A stretch of DNA of 64,000 nucleotides from Pelagomonas calceolata (Eukaryota; Sar; Pelagophyceae; Pelagomonadales; Pelagomonadaceae): NCBI GenBank assembly GCA_918797485.1, contig CAKKNE010000004.1, positions 2,852,001-2,916,000 on the forward strand, written 5' to 3'. A model generated the notes under the pieces. That model searched no databases. It saw only the letters and a list, made by a program, of their open reading frames with translations, and had not been told where the DNA came from. Positions 54,494-62,777 of the stretch are shown piece after piece. Every line of letters begins with the position of its first letter. The stretch's first letter is position 1. The translations under genes were made by a program, and so were the position numbers.

Positions 54494-54515
54494 CTAGTAT
54501 CTTACAGACGCTAGC
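54494..54515 (-). promoter_or_regulatory. CTAG-type promoter element, clear copy
   Basis: On the minus strand it reads GCTAGCGTC then TGTAAGATACTAG and AAA, oriented with the kinesin gene. GGGCAGCC-type words lie closer to its ATG (near 54374 and 54391). Confidence 0.6.
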
Positions 54516-54689
54516 TCCATCGGCCGTGGCTTGTTTTGCAGTGCGGCTCGGTTATTAGCGAAGCACGCCCAGACCTGACCCTCGCGTCGTCACATCTGCA
54601 ATGAACCATCGAGCCGTAGCTCGTTTGACGCACTCATGACTCGCAAAAAATTGCATTGATCAATATTTGACCGCGACGGCCGGGACCAG

Positions 54690-54721
54690 CATCGATGGCG
54701 TCAACCTCCACGCCATCGATG
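54690..54721. repeat. Perfect hairpin derived from introner core
   Basis: CATCGATGGCGT (54690-54701) and its exact complement ACGCCATCGATG (54710-54721) enclose an 8-base loop. ACCTCCACGCCATCGA is shared with the introner copy at 29026-29143, so this is probably a leftover of that family. It lies just upstream of the TPR fragment. Confidence 0.5.
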
Positions 54722-54735
54722 GCGAGGAACATGAA

Positions 54736-55053
54736 ATGACTCTCCGAGCGGCCAACAACTACGCAATGTCCCTTATTGATCTAAAGCGCTTCGAAGAAGC
54801 GAAGCGACTGCTACGCAAAATGACGCCCGTGGCGCGACGCGTTCTTGGAGCTGAAAATAAAATAACGCTGTCTATGCGTGAGGACCTCTCTCGCGCGATA
54901 CTAGACGGAGACTCCTCCGCCAATGAAAAGCGCCAGGCGCTTCGGACACTGGAGGAAGTGGCAGGAGTCATGCGTCGCGTTATGGGACCGGCTCATCCCG
55001 ACACACTGCATGCTCAGAGGAAGCTGGAGGGTTATCGCCAGCGCATCGAGTAA
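54736..55053 (+). CDS. Kinesin-light-chain-type TPR fragment
   Basis: A 105-residue frame from ATG 54736 (open further upstream without ATG). It has two to two and a half TPR units of the kinesin-light-chain/NB-ARC-associated kind: NNYAMSLIDLKRFEEAKRLL, then PVARRVLGAENKITLSMRED, then RVMGPAHPDTLHAQRKLEGY. Full-length relatives have five or more repeats, so this is a truncated gene, a last exon, or a short expressed protein. An introner-like hairpin lies 15 bases upstream of the ATG, and an upstream exon may exist beyond it. Such TPR arrays are prone to expansion in algae of this kind. Confidence 0.5.
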   Translation: MTLRAANNYAMSLIDLKRFEEAKRLLRKMTPVARRVLGAENKITLSMREDLSRAILDGDSSANEKRQALRTLEEVAGVMRRVMGPAHPDTLHAQRKLEGYRQRIE

Positions 55054-55075
55054 CTTATAGTCTTACGCATCAAAC

Positions 55076-56350
55076 CTACTGCCCCTTGAAGATGTCGATC
55101 TGCGAGATGCGGCGCCGCGCCTCCTCGCAGGCCTCGCGCGGCGCGAAGGCCGAGAAGCGCAGGAAGCCCTCGCCGCCGGGCCCGAAGCCGGCGCCGGGAA
55201 TCGTCACGACCTGGCACTCCTCGAGGATCGTCGAGAAGGTGTCCCAGGACGAGTGGCCCTTCAAGTCCACGAAGACGTAGGGAGAGTCGTCGCCGCCGAT
55301 GTAGTCCAGGCCGAGATCATCCGCCAACCCTTGCAGGATCTTCGCGTTGCCCAGGTAGTAATCAATGAGTGAATCAATTTCCTTCTTGCCCTCCGGCGAC
55401 AGGCAGGCCATGCCGCCGCTCTGGATGACGTTCGACGCGCCGTTGAAGCACGTCGTCATGACGCGGTTGAAGTCGTCGCGGACCTTGCTGCCGTCCGAGT
55501 ACTCCAGGGCATCCGGGACCACCGTCCAGCCCAACCGAGCACCGGTAAACCCGGCGTACTTGGAGAAGGAGTTCACCTCGATGGCGCACTTCTCGGCGCC
55601 GGGGATCTCGAAAATGCTGGTGGGCACGCCCGGCGTCTTGATAAAGGGGGCGTACGCCGCGTCGAAGACTAGTATACTACCATCTTTCAATGCGCGCGCA
55701 ACTAACTCTTCGAGCTGGGCTTTCGTCGCGACGGCGCCCGTCGGGTTGTTCGGCGAGCAGAAGTAGTAGACGTCGGCTCTCGGCACTTCATCTAAATGAG
55801 GGAAGAAGTTGTTCTCCTTGGGGCACTTCATGTACACGAGATTGTTGAACTGGCCGTTCGCATCGACCTCGCCCGTTTGCCCAAACATCACAGAGGTATC
55901 GACGTAGACGGGGTACGACGGGTCCTGCACCGCCGACGTGACGCCGGAGCCGAACATGATCTGTAAACGAGCAATGTCGCACTTGGCGCCGTCCGACACG
56001 AAGACCTCGTCGGCCTTGATGTTCGTGTTGGCGTAGCACGACTCGGCGATTCTTTGCCGCAAGTCGCCCATGCCCTGCTCGGCGCCATAGCCGCTGTAGC
56101 CCTCCTGCGTGCCTAATTTCGACGCGCCTTCCACTAAACCAGACAGAATGTGCTCGGGGATCGGTTTGGTGGTGTCGCCGATGCCCAAGGAAATGATCTT
56201 GTCGGCCTTGTCGGGGTTCGCCGCGACGAACGCGGAGCGGCGGCGGCCGATCTCGGGGAAGAGGTAGCCGCCCTGGAGTTTCGCGAAGTTCGGGTTCCGC
56301 GCGACGTTCAGGGCTTCCGCCGACAGCGCTAGTGCTAGGACGACCTTCAT
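55076..56350 (-). CDS. DapL: LL-diaminopimelate aminotransferase
   Basis: A 424-residue fold-type I PLP enzyme from ATG 56350. After a signal-like leader (MKVVLALALSAEA) the mature start NPNFAKLQGGYLFPEIGRRR is diagnostic of DapL. Other landmarks are SLGIGDTTKPIPEHI, YGAEQGMGDLRQRIA, YFCSPNNPTGA and the PLP-lysine loop EVNSFSKYAGFTGARLGW. DapL converts tetrahydrodipicolinate to LL-diaminopimelate in one step of lysine synthesis, the route used in plastids of plants and many algae. The leader suggests import into the complex plastid, although the transit part is short. The 3' end lies 22 bases from that of the TPR fragment. Confidence 0.93.
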   Translation of the reverse strand: MKVVLALALSAEALNVARNPNFAKLQGGYLFPEIGRRRSAFVAANPDKADKIISLGIGDTTKPIPEHILSGLVEGASKLGTQEGYSGYGAEQGMGDLRQRIAESCYANTNIKADEVFVSDGAKCDIARLQIMFGSGVTSAVQDPSYPVYVDTSVMFGQTGEVDANGQFNNLVYMKCPKENNFFPHLDEVPRADVYYFCSPNNPTGAVATKAQLEELVARALKDGSILVFDAAYAPFIKTPGVPTSIFEIPGAEKCAIEVNSFSKYAGFTGARLGWTVVPDALEYSDGSKVRDDFNRVMTTCFNGASNVIQSGGMACLSPEGKKEIDSLIDYYLGNAKILQGLADDLGLDYIGGDDSPYVFVDLKGHSSWDTFSTILEECQVVTIPGAGFGPGGEGFLRFSAFAPREACEEARRRISQIDIFKGQ

Positions 56351-57032
56351 GGCTGCTGCGACCTGTGTGCGTGATGGTGAGCGCGAACTGCTCTCGCGAA
56401 GCGCTCCTCTCTCAGTTGCCGCGGTCGTCGGTGGCGTCACGTCGACGGCGTCGCGGTCGCAACGTCCACCGGATGCAAGGTCCAGTGTGATGTGCTGTTG
56501 CAAGCATGCGTGGCGTCGACGTCGTCGCGGTTGCTTGCCGCTGCGTCGTGCGCGCTGGATCTGCAGCTGCAGTGTGAGGTGTTGCCGTCTCTCTCCAGCC
56601 AGCTATCGCACGGCAGTGCCACCAGCAGCACACGACAGATGAGTATTGATTTAAAGGAATGTAGAGTCTGGGCACGGATGGTTGCAAGTATGCTGAGATC
56701 TGCGACGCGCACGAGCCACAATCGCCTGGAGATGCTGGCTCTGTCACTTGGCTCCGCCAGCGGAAGGATCTGTCTCCGGCCAGGATACGTCCGAATACAG
56801 ACCTCTGCGACAGGTGCCAAGACCCATAGAGCGAACCGCACCTCCACCCGCCGGCCTCTCACAGCTGCAGCGCCGCCAGACAAAGGGCAGCCTCTCGCGC
56901 GCCGACGCGACGACAGGGCCACCACGCGACAACCTACGGATCACTACGAACCCCTTGGTTCTAGGTAGCCGCAGCGCCGCCGGCCTCCTCTCTGCAGCGC
57001 CAAACACAAGGGCAGCCTCGAGGACAGCAGTC
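56351..57032. promoter_or_regulatory. Intergenic region, DapL / PACRG, with diverged repeat
   Basis: A 682-base interval. Two imperfect copies of a 40-45 base unit (56851-56894 and 56980-57019) share CCGGCCTC, CTGCAGCGCC and AAGGGCAGCCTC. The second ends just before the PACRG ATG, so the unit may be promoter sequence. An open frame covers part of this interval in the PACRG frame but starts without ATG. Confidence 0.4.
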
Positions 57033-58142
57033 ATGAGCGCGCCCTCGTCCTACCGCCCCCCAACTGAACAAGACCGCCAGCTCGTGGATGGAGTGTGGAG
57101 AGAAAGGAAGCACGGCATCGAACCCCCGAAGCAAGAAACGGACATGACGAAGGCGATGTTGGCCCAAGGGCGAATGTCGCCACAGAAAGTAGGCGTCGAC
57201 CTGAAAATGCAAAAGGCGATGCTCCTGAAGCAGATGGCCCTGCTGGATGACCGTTGTGCCGCGACGCACAAGATCCTCGGCAAGAAAACAAGAGATAGAC
57301 GAGCATCCAAGTTGTTGGCGCAGGCCCACGCGCATCTGCCGCGGTCTTCTCTCTCGAAGCAAGGCCAACGTGTCATTGAAAAGCCGGTAGCTTTGCCGAA
57401 GAGGCCGCCCGTGCGAAGAACGACACCATCCATAACACCGAACCCGGACGTGCTCATACACAAACTGAAAAGGACAGCAAAAACAGTCAATGCCCAGAAA
57501 ATTCAGAATCGGACGCGGCCGCACAAGGGCCCCTGTTCAGGTGTCTTCCGGAAGCAGAAAGTAGAAGAAACGGTATTCCCGACGAGATACGAGCGGGGCG
57601 AGTTGCCGTGCGCGATCGAGCACGGCGCCTGCCACAACACTTTAAGCTGGGCCTGTCCGTTGCTCCAGTTGGACTACGAGCACTATTTACCGATTTTCTT
57701 GGATGGGATTCGTTGTACGGACGCGCGGTACAAGTTCGTGGCCAGACAAGGCTTTGACGAGATGATCGAAGAAGCGAAGGGCTTTCCGGACTGCGTGCTG
57801 CCCGTCGTGCCGGCTTTAATAAAACCCATCCGACTGGCCCTGGCGACGCACGACCCGGACATCGTGGTCGCCGGTCTCAACGCTTTACAAAAAGTTGTGT
57901 TGAGCAACTACGGCGTCGGCGAGGCCATGGTGCCCTTCTACCGGCAGTTACTCCAGCCGATGAATTTATTTTACACGAAGCGCCAGAACATCGGCGACCA
58001 GATTTTTTATGGACAGCGGAAGGGGACGGACTTGGGGACGGCCGTGCTGGAGACCTTGGAGCTGCTCGAGAAGACGGGCGGGCCGAACGCGTTCGTGAAC
58101 ATCAAGTCCTACGTGCCGGTCTACGAGTCGTGCATGCAGTAA
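57033..58142 (+). CDS. PACRG: PACRG, axonemal inner-junction protein
   Basis: A 369-residue protein from ATG 57033. The C-terminal 200 residues are a recognisable PACRG alpha-solenoid: VFPTRYERGELPC, SWACPLLQLDYEHYLPIFLDG, YKFVARQGFDEMI, VPALIKPIRLALATHDPDIV, VVLSNYGVGEAMVPFYRQLL and the ending VNIKSYVPVYESCMQ. PACRG bridges the A- and B-tubules of doublet microtubules at the inner junction. The N-terminal 155 residues, basic and probably disordered, extend the protein beyond animal PACRG (about 257). The stop lies 20 bases from the next gene's stop on the other strand. It supports a motile flagellum together with HYDIN. Confidence 0.93.
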   Translation: MSAPSSYRPPTEQDRQLVDGVWRERKHGIEPPKQETDMTKAMLAQGRMSPQKVGVDLKMQKAMLLKQMALLDDRCAATHKILGKKTRDRRASKLLAQAHAHLPRSSLSKQGQRVIEKPVALPKRPPVRRTTPSITPNPDVLIHKLKRTAKTVNAQKIQNRTRPHKGPCSGVFRKQKVEETVFPTRYERGELPCAIEHGACHNTLSWACPLLQLDYEHYLPIFLDGIRCTDARYKFVARQGFDEMIEEAKGFPDCVLPVVPALIKPIRLALATHDPDIVVAGLNALQKVVLSNYGVGEAMVPFYRQLLQPMNLFYTKRQNIGDQIFYGQRKGTDLGTAVLETLELLEKTGGPNAFVNIKSYVPVYESCMQ

Positions 58143-58162
58143 GTCTGTTACACACAATAGTT

Positions 58163-58618
58163 CTACTTCGCCTCGTCGTCCGGCTCGACGTAATTTCCGG
58201 GAAACGCCGATGCACCACCATAGCCCGCACCGCCCCCCAGGAGCGTGCAGTAGTCGGCCGCGCACCACGACGAGAGCATTTCGTCGCGCGCCGCCGCGTC
58301 GGGCGGGTTCGCGATGAGGCCCAGGAGCGGCGCTTGGGACCCGAGGCCGACCGCGACCGGGAACGCGACCGCCGCGAGGACATTTCGACGGCTGCTGGTT
58401 GGCTCGTTTTGTTCAATTGGCGGCGCTGACGGCTTCCGCGCCCATCGTCTCGTCCCGCATCGCGTCCCGCGTGTTCGTCGAAAGAAGCGCGATGGTGCCC
58501 GTGCGAGTGGTCGCGTCGTCAGCGCGAGTGCCCTACTCAGTGTGCACAACAGTAACACAAATGCCCAACGCAAGAAGGAGGAAGTGCTCTGCTTAGTCAG
58601 CAAATGCAACGCTGCCAT
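58163..58618 (-). CDS. Small thylakoid-lumen-type protein, unknown
   Basis: A 151-residue protein from ATG 58618. The leader has a signal peptide core (LRWAFVLLLCTLSRALA), a strongly basic transit stretch (RAPSRFFRRTRGTR), and then SSRRNVLAAVAFPVAVGL, a twin-arginine thylakoid signal. The remaining 55 residues carry two Cys (SSWCAADYC) and a Gly-rich stretch and end in an acidic tail. This layout is typical of small lumen proteins of complex plastids. No family recognised. The twin-arginine pair is clear in the sequence; location is inference from it. Confidence 0.65.
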   Translation of the reverse strand: MAALHLLTKQSTSSFLRWAFVLLLCTLSRALALTTRPLARAPSRFFRRTRGTRCGTRRWARKPSAPPIEQNEPTSSRRNVLAAVAFPVAVGLGSQAPLLGLIANPPDAAARDEMLSSWCAADYCTLLGGGAGYGGASAFPGNYVEPDDEAK

Positions 58619-58756
58619 GCTCTCCAATGCCTGCACGACTCGACCTCAAATTTCAGCCAGCGCGTGCTGCGCGGCCAAGGATCAAAAATTTACAAGCCCG
58701 TGACAGTGGTGACAGCTGTGCGGGCTGTGGTGGCAAAAACCACAAAGGCTCGCAAT

Positions 58757-58779
58757 GCTAGCGTCCTGTAAGTCACTAG
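58757..58779 (+). promoter_or_regulatory. CTAG-type promoter element, clear copy
   Basis: GCTAGCGTCC then TGTAAGTCACTAG, followed by CAA. It lies 139 bases from the lumen-protein ATG and 200 from the adenylate kinase-Nudix ATG. Confidence 0.65.
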
Positions 58780-58978
58780 CAACAAAAACGCTGAGGCAAA
58801 ACAAGGTTGCCTAGGCCCCGTAGCGCTCTAACATATAGAGCACTGCGGCCCAGGGATCAATATTCGAGGGCTGCGACCACAACCAGCCCTTTGCGACCGC
58901 TCCAACACGTGAGGGCACGCCGTAGGGCAGAATCCTCAAGTTCAGAGATTGCCACGGAGATTTAGCCACGGAGACGCA

Positions 58979-61063
58979 ATGAAAGGGCTCGTCGCCCTCT
59001 GTTGCGCGGCCTACGCCGCCGCGCTGTCCGCGCCCGCGAGCAAGCCCATGCCGCCGGCCCGCGCCGAACCGCCGCCCACGAAGGAAACGTACGAGTTCAG
59101 CTACAGCGGCGCGAGCGAGCGGCGCGCGGCCGCCGAGGCGCAGATGCGGTCGCGCATGCGGCGGCTCGGCCGCGCCGCGGGGCCCAAGATTGTGTTACTG
59201 GGCAAGCCGGCGTCGGGCAAGGGGACGCTGGCGCCGATGCTCAGCTGCGCCTACCGGTCAGCGCGAGTGGGCCTTGGAAGTCTGCTAAGAGCACGACTGC
59301 GGGCCGAGAGCGACGGGCAAGTCCGGGCGGCGCTGCAGTCCGGGAAGCTGTTGAGCGACGAGGACGCCATGGACATTGTGCAAGAGAGGTTAGAAAGGGA
59401 GGACGCGGTGGAAGGAGGTTGGTTGTTGGATGGGTTTCCCCGGACGGCCGGACAAGCTAGATTGCTCCTAGAAGGACCGCTGAAGCCGGACGCCGTGGTC
59501 GTCTTGGATCGGCCCGACGATCTGGCCGTGGCGTTCTGTCTCGGGCGGTGCGAGGACTCGGCGACGGGTGCCGTGTACCATCCTCGGTTCGCGCCGCCGC
59601 CCGACGACGTCCGGCATCGACTCGTGTGGCGCACGGACGACACGGAGGAGGTCGTCAAAAAGAGGCTCGCCAAGCACGCCCAGGAATGCAACGCGGTGCT
59701 GGCTACTTTTGAAGAAGCGGGCGTGCCCGTCAAAGTCGTCGACAACGCACGCTCAGAGTTGGAGACCTTCGCGGACTGCTGCAGTTTCGTCGACGAGGTC
59801 GAGGCTTCCATGAGGGGGCTTAAAGCAAGGAGAGAGCGCAAGCAGAAACGCCGAGACAAATTAGCGGCGCCCTGGCGCTTGATGGAAGCTACAAGAAGGG
59901 TTGAAACGGCGGCTGTGGAGCAGAGACCGGAGCCCAAGCCGGCGTCGGGCGGCTCGGCGACGGAGGAGGACGTGGAAGCTTTATGTTACGTGGACGAGAC
60001 GGCGGAGCAGTGCGCGGCGCGCAACGAGGAGTTGCGGGGTCTGCGGGCGGTTGTTAGAAGATGCAACACCTACGATCCGGCTCGATTCGCGCCGGTGTTG
60101 GTCGAGGGCGAGCAGGTCGGGTTTGTCGCCGCGCAGCTATTGAACAAGTTACGGGGGCCGGGCCTGTCGGCGGCCGTCGAGGTCGGGCCGAACCCGCTGC
60201 CGCACGTCGTGCGGCGCCGCGACGATGAACTGGATGAGGAGGTCATCGAGGACGACGACGTGTCGGCGCTGGCCGCGACGCTGGCGCCGCACGCTCATTC
60301 AGTAGCGGAGCGCACGCGCGTCGTCCAGGCTCTCGTGGACGCTTTAGTGGCAGATTCAGAGCTACTATTAGCGAGGCCGGACCAGGGCACGGAGGTGGCA
60401 TTTGTTCCTAGATCAAAATTGCGGGACGAGCTCCAGGACGTGCGGGCGCTCGGCGCGCCCCTGAACTCGCCGCCATTGTTACGAATTGAGAGAGCAGCGG
60501 TGGTCTCCTTCGGCGTGCCCTCCTACGGCTGCCACGTGAACGGCTTCACGCGCAAAAATGGTGACGTCTACATCTGGCTGGCGAAGCGGGCCCTGTCGAA
60601 GCCGACGTACCCCGGGCTGCTGGACCAGATCGCCGCGGGCGGGCTGCCCGCGAAGACGAGTCTGCTGGAGAATGCGAAAAGAGAGGCCGCCGAGGAAGCC
60701 AGCATCCCGCGCGACATTTTGGATGGGAACCTGCGGGCGGCGGGCTGCGTGTCGTACCGGTACGCCGCGCGGCGCGGCCTCTCCACCAAAACCCTGGCGG
60801 TGTTTGATCTCGAGCTTCCGGAAGATCTGGTCCCGATCAACGGCGACGGCGAGGTCGACGCCTTCATGCTCATGAAGGCCGAGGACGCCGTCGAGAGCCT
60901 GCGGAGCCGGCTCTACGAGTGGAAGCCGAACTCGGCTCTCGTGATGCTTGATTTTGCCATGAGATGGGGCTACATACCGCCGGACGACCCGGACTACATT
61001 TCAGTGAGTCATGATCTTCGGAGCTACTCGGCGTCGTCGAGATCGTCAGTATGGAGTAAATAG
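58979..61063 (+). CDS. Adenylate kinase-DUF4743-Nudix fusion, plastid leader
   Basis: A 694-residue intronless protein from ATG 58979. A signal peptide (MKGLVALCCAAYAAALSAP) opens it. Residues of about 75-270 are an adenylate/nucleoside monophosphate kinase: GKPASGKGT P-loop, GWLLDGFPRTAGQARLLL, and a lid HPRFAPPPDDVRHRLVWRTDD. A basic linker follows. Residues of about 330-690 match the DUF4743 plus Nudix architecture of Tnr3-like enzymes and plant NUDX20/24: YGCHVNGFTRKNGDVYIWLA, then the Nudix box GGLPAKTSLLENAKREAAEE. That group acts on thiamine-derived diphosphates. Joining an NMP kinase to it is unusual. The stop codon lies 5 bases from the stop of the next gene. Confidence 0.85.
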   Translation: MKGLVALCCAAYAAALSAPASKPMPPARAEPPPTKETYEFSYSGASERRAAAEAQMRSRMRRLGRAAGPKIVLLGKPASGKGTLAPMLSCAYRSARVGLGSLLRARLRAESDGQVRAALQSGKLLSDEDAMDIVQERLEREDAVEGGWLLDGFPRTAGQARLLLEGPLKPDAVVVLDRPDDLAVAFCLGRCEDSATGAVYHPRFAPPPDDVRHRLVWRTDDTEEVVKKRLAKHAQECNAVLATFEEAGVPVKVVDNARSELETFADCCSFVDEVEASMRGLKARRERKQKRRDKLAAPWRLMEATRRVETAAVEQRPEPKPASGGSATEEDVEALCYVDETAEQCAARNEELRGLRAVVRRCNTYDPARFAPVLVEGEQVGFVAAQLLNKLRGPGLSAAVEVGPNPLPHVVRRRDDELDEEVIEDDDVSALAATLAPHAHSVAERTRVVQALVDALVADSELLLARPDQGTEVAFVPRSKLRDELQDVRALGAPLNSPPLLRIERAAVVSFGVPSYGCHVNGFTRKNGDVYIWLAKRALSKPTYPGLLDQIAAGGLPAKTSLLENAKREAAEEASIPRDILDGNLRAAGCVSYRYAARRGLSTKTLAVFDLELPEDLVPINGDGEVDAFMLMKAEDAVESLRSRLYEWKPNSALVMLDFAMRWGYIPPDDPDYISVSHDLRSYSASSRSSVWSK

Positions 61064-61068
61064 TTGTT

Positions 61069-62649
61069 TTAAAAATCCTCCCGCGACTCCTCGACCAGGT
61101 CCACGTACGTGAAGCCGCCCTCGACGCGCGGCCCCGACGCCACCACAAAACGCGCGCGCGCCGAGGCGACGATCTCTTGCGTATCCGGGAAGCACGAGTA
61201 GTCCTCGACGGCCCGGCCGTGCTTTAAGCGCAGGCGGAGTATCACGTCGGTGGTCGTATCCGCGACGGCCGTGGCCGTCGCGAGGTCCGCGGTGACGCTG
61301 AAGAATGCTCCGTACTGGATCCTTCCACCCACCGGGTAATTCGACAACTGCAGCCGGTCGGGGCACACTCGATAAAACAGACCACTCATATCCGGGAGCC
61401 GGGTGAGGGCCGCCATCAGATAGTACAGGACGCCGCCCCACCGCTGCACAAGCTCCCGTCGCCCTCGCCGGTTCCGGAGCGCCCGATTCACCTCCTCATA
61501 GAATTGCCCAGCGGGCGAGCCGCTCTGGTTGTCATACGTGTAGGCCACAAGCGCCAGTAGCTCGTCGTCGTCGAGGAGCACGGGCGTGTCAAGGCGCAAC
61601 TCACCCGTCCGCCGGAGGCAGTCGCCCACCAAGCCAGAGGGGATGGAGCCCCGCGCCTCGAGGCGCTCGAGCTCCTCCCGACACGACGTGCCGGGATCCT
61701 TCAGCGTGAGCGGCGGCAGCAGGGACGTCTCCTCCGCGACTGGTTTCAATCTATGGTGGAGCTGCCCGGCAGGCGGGGCGTAGTCCTCCTCGTCGCTGTC
61801 GACCTGGACGCTCGGCCAGCGGCGTCGCGTCGGCGACGCTGATGCGGACGAAATTGTCCCCGGCGACGGCGGCGAGGCTGGCGCGTCCGACTGCCGTGCG
61901 CGAGGAGGAGGCGAGGCCGGCGCGTCGTCGGCGTCCACGACCTCCTGCGGCGAGCCGCAGCCGAAGAAGTCGATGGCGCCGGCGAGCGCGCCGGGCAGCG
62001 TCGCCGGGCTGTTCGACCGCGAAGGCGGGCCGTCCGAGGCGTCGGTTCTAGGAGACCCGCAGAGGCCCATGGCGCCGGCTAATTCATCCGCTGGCGTCGG
62101 CCCGGCGACGCCCGACGGCGGCGAGCTCACCTCGACGCGGTCGACGGTGATGTCGACGATGGGCGACTTGGGCGGCGGCGGCGGCGGGTCGCCGCGCGCG
62201 AAGGCGTCGAGCAGCTCGACGACGTCTGTATGACCGTGGATCTTCGCGATCTCGCGCGCGAAGGCCGTCTCGGCGCCGCGCGAGAAGCCCCGCGCGAGGA
62301 GCAGCGCGACGATGTCTGCGTGGCCGCCGCGCGCCGCCGTGTTCAACGCACTCAAACCAGATGTCGTCGGCGTCGCGATCGACGCCCCGCGCTCGATCAG
62401 CAGCTCGCAGACGTCAAGCCGCCCGTTCTGGCAGGCGACGAGGAGCGGCGTCGTGCCGTCGCGCTCGCGGTCGACGGCGGCGCCCCGCAGCAGCAGGAGC
62501 TTGGCGCACTGGTAGTGGCCGCCGGCACATGCGTACCACAGCGGGCTGCCCCCCGCCTCCCCCTCGTCGTCGACGCGGCAGCCCTCCGCGTCGAGGAGGC
62601 GTCGCACGTCGTTCGTGCGGCCGCTGCGGGCGGCGGCGACGAGCTCCAT
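61069..62649 (-). CDS. Ankyrin-repeat protein with ADP-ribosyltransferase-like C-terminus
   Basis: A 526-residue protein from ATG 62649. Residues 1-150 hold about four ankyrin repeats (SPLWYACAGGHYQCAKLLLL, TPLLVACQNGRLDVCELLIE, SALNTAARGGHADIVALLLA). A disordered Pro/Ser/Asp linker (150-340) follows. The C-terminal 150 residues resemble the arginine-type ADP-ribosyltransferase (ARTC) fold: ALVAYTYDNQSGSPAGQFYE, LFYRVC, IQYGAFFSVTADLATA and CFPDTQEIVASARARFVVAS, the R-S-E order of that family. These enzymes use NAD to modify proteins; activity here is unproven and the fold call is from pattern only. A CTAG-type element lies 108 bases upstream. Confidence 0.7.
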   Translation of the reverse strand: MELVAAARSGRTNDVRRLLDAEGCRVDDEGEAGGSPLWYACAGGHYQCAKLLLLRGAAVDRERDGTTPLLVACQNGRLDVCELLIERGASIATPTTSGLSALNTAARGGHADIVALLLARGFSRGAETAFAREIAKIHGHTDVVELLDAFARGDPPPPPPKSPIVDITVDRVEVSSPPSGVAGPTPADELAGAMGLCGSPRTDASDGPPSRSNSPATLPGALAGAIDFFGCGSPQEVVDADDAPASPPPRARQSDAPASPPSPGTISSASASPTRRRWPSVQVDSDEEDYAPPAGQLHHRLKPVAEETSLLPPLTLKDPGTSCREELERLEARGSIPSGLVGDCLRRTGELRLDTPVLLDDDELLALVAYTYDNQSGSPAGQFYEEVNRALRNRRGRRELVQRWGGVLYYLMAALTRLPDMSGLFYRVCPDRLQLSNYPVGGRIQYGAFFSVTADLATATAVADTTTDVILRLRLKHGRAVEDYSCFPDTQEIVASARARFVVASGPRVEGGFTYVDLVEESREDF

Positions 62650-62756
62650 TCTTGTTTGACGGGGCAGCCCTAGGTTGCGTTCCTCCCCTTTTGGCTGTGA
62701 TTTATCCTCGGGAGAGCACCCGGGAATCCGGATTTTCGGGAGAGTGGCAGAGCTCA

Positions 62757-62777
62757 CTAGTGTGTCGACACGCTAGC
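62757..62777 (-). promoter_or_regulatory. CTAG-type promoter element, variant copy
   Basis: On the minus strand it reads GCTAGCGTGTCGACACACTAG; the core is replaced by the palindrome GTGTCGACAC. It lies 108 bases upstream of the ankyrin-ADP-ribosyltransferase-like gene, where GGGGCAGCCC (62661-62670) is nearer the ATG. Confidence 0.45.

Noticed and set aside
56748-57032. N-terminal extension of PACRG
   Set aside because: The frame is open but has no ATG, and it covers a diverged promoter-like repeat.
58636-58949. Extended starts for the lumen protein and the kinase-Nudix fusion
   Set aside because: These use GTG or TTG codons; ATG codons lie slightly downstream in frame at the natural signal-peptide start.
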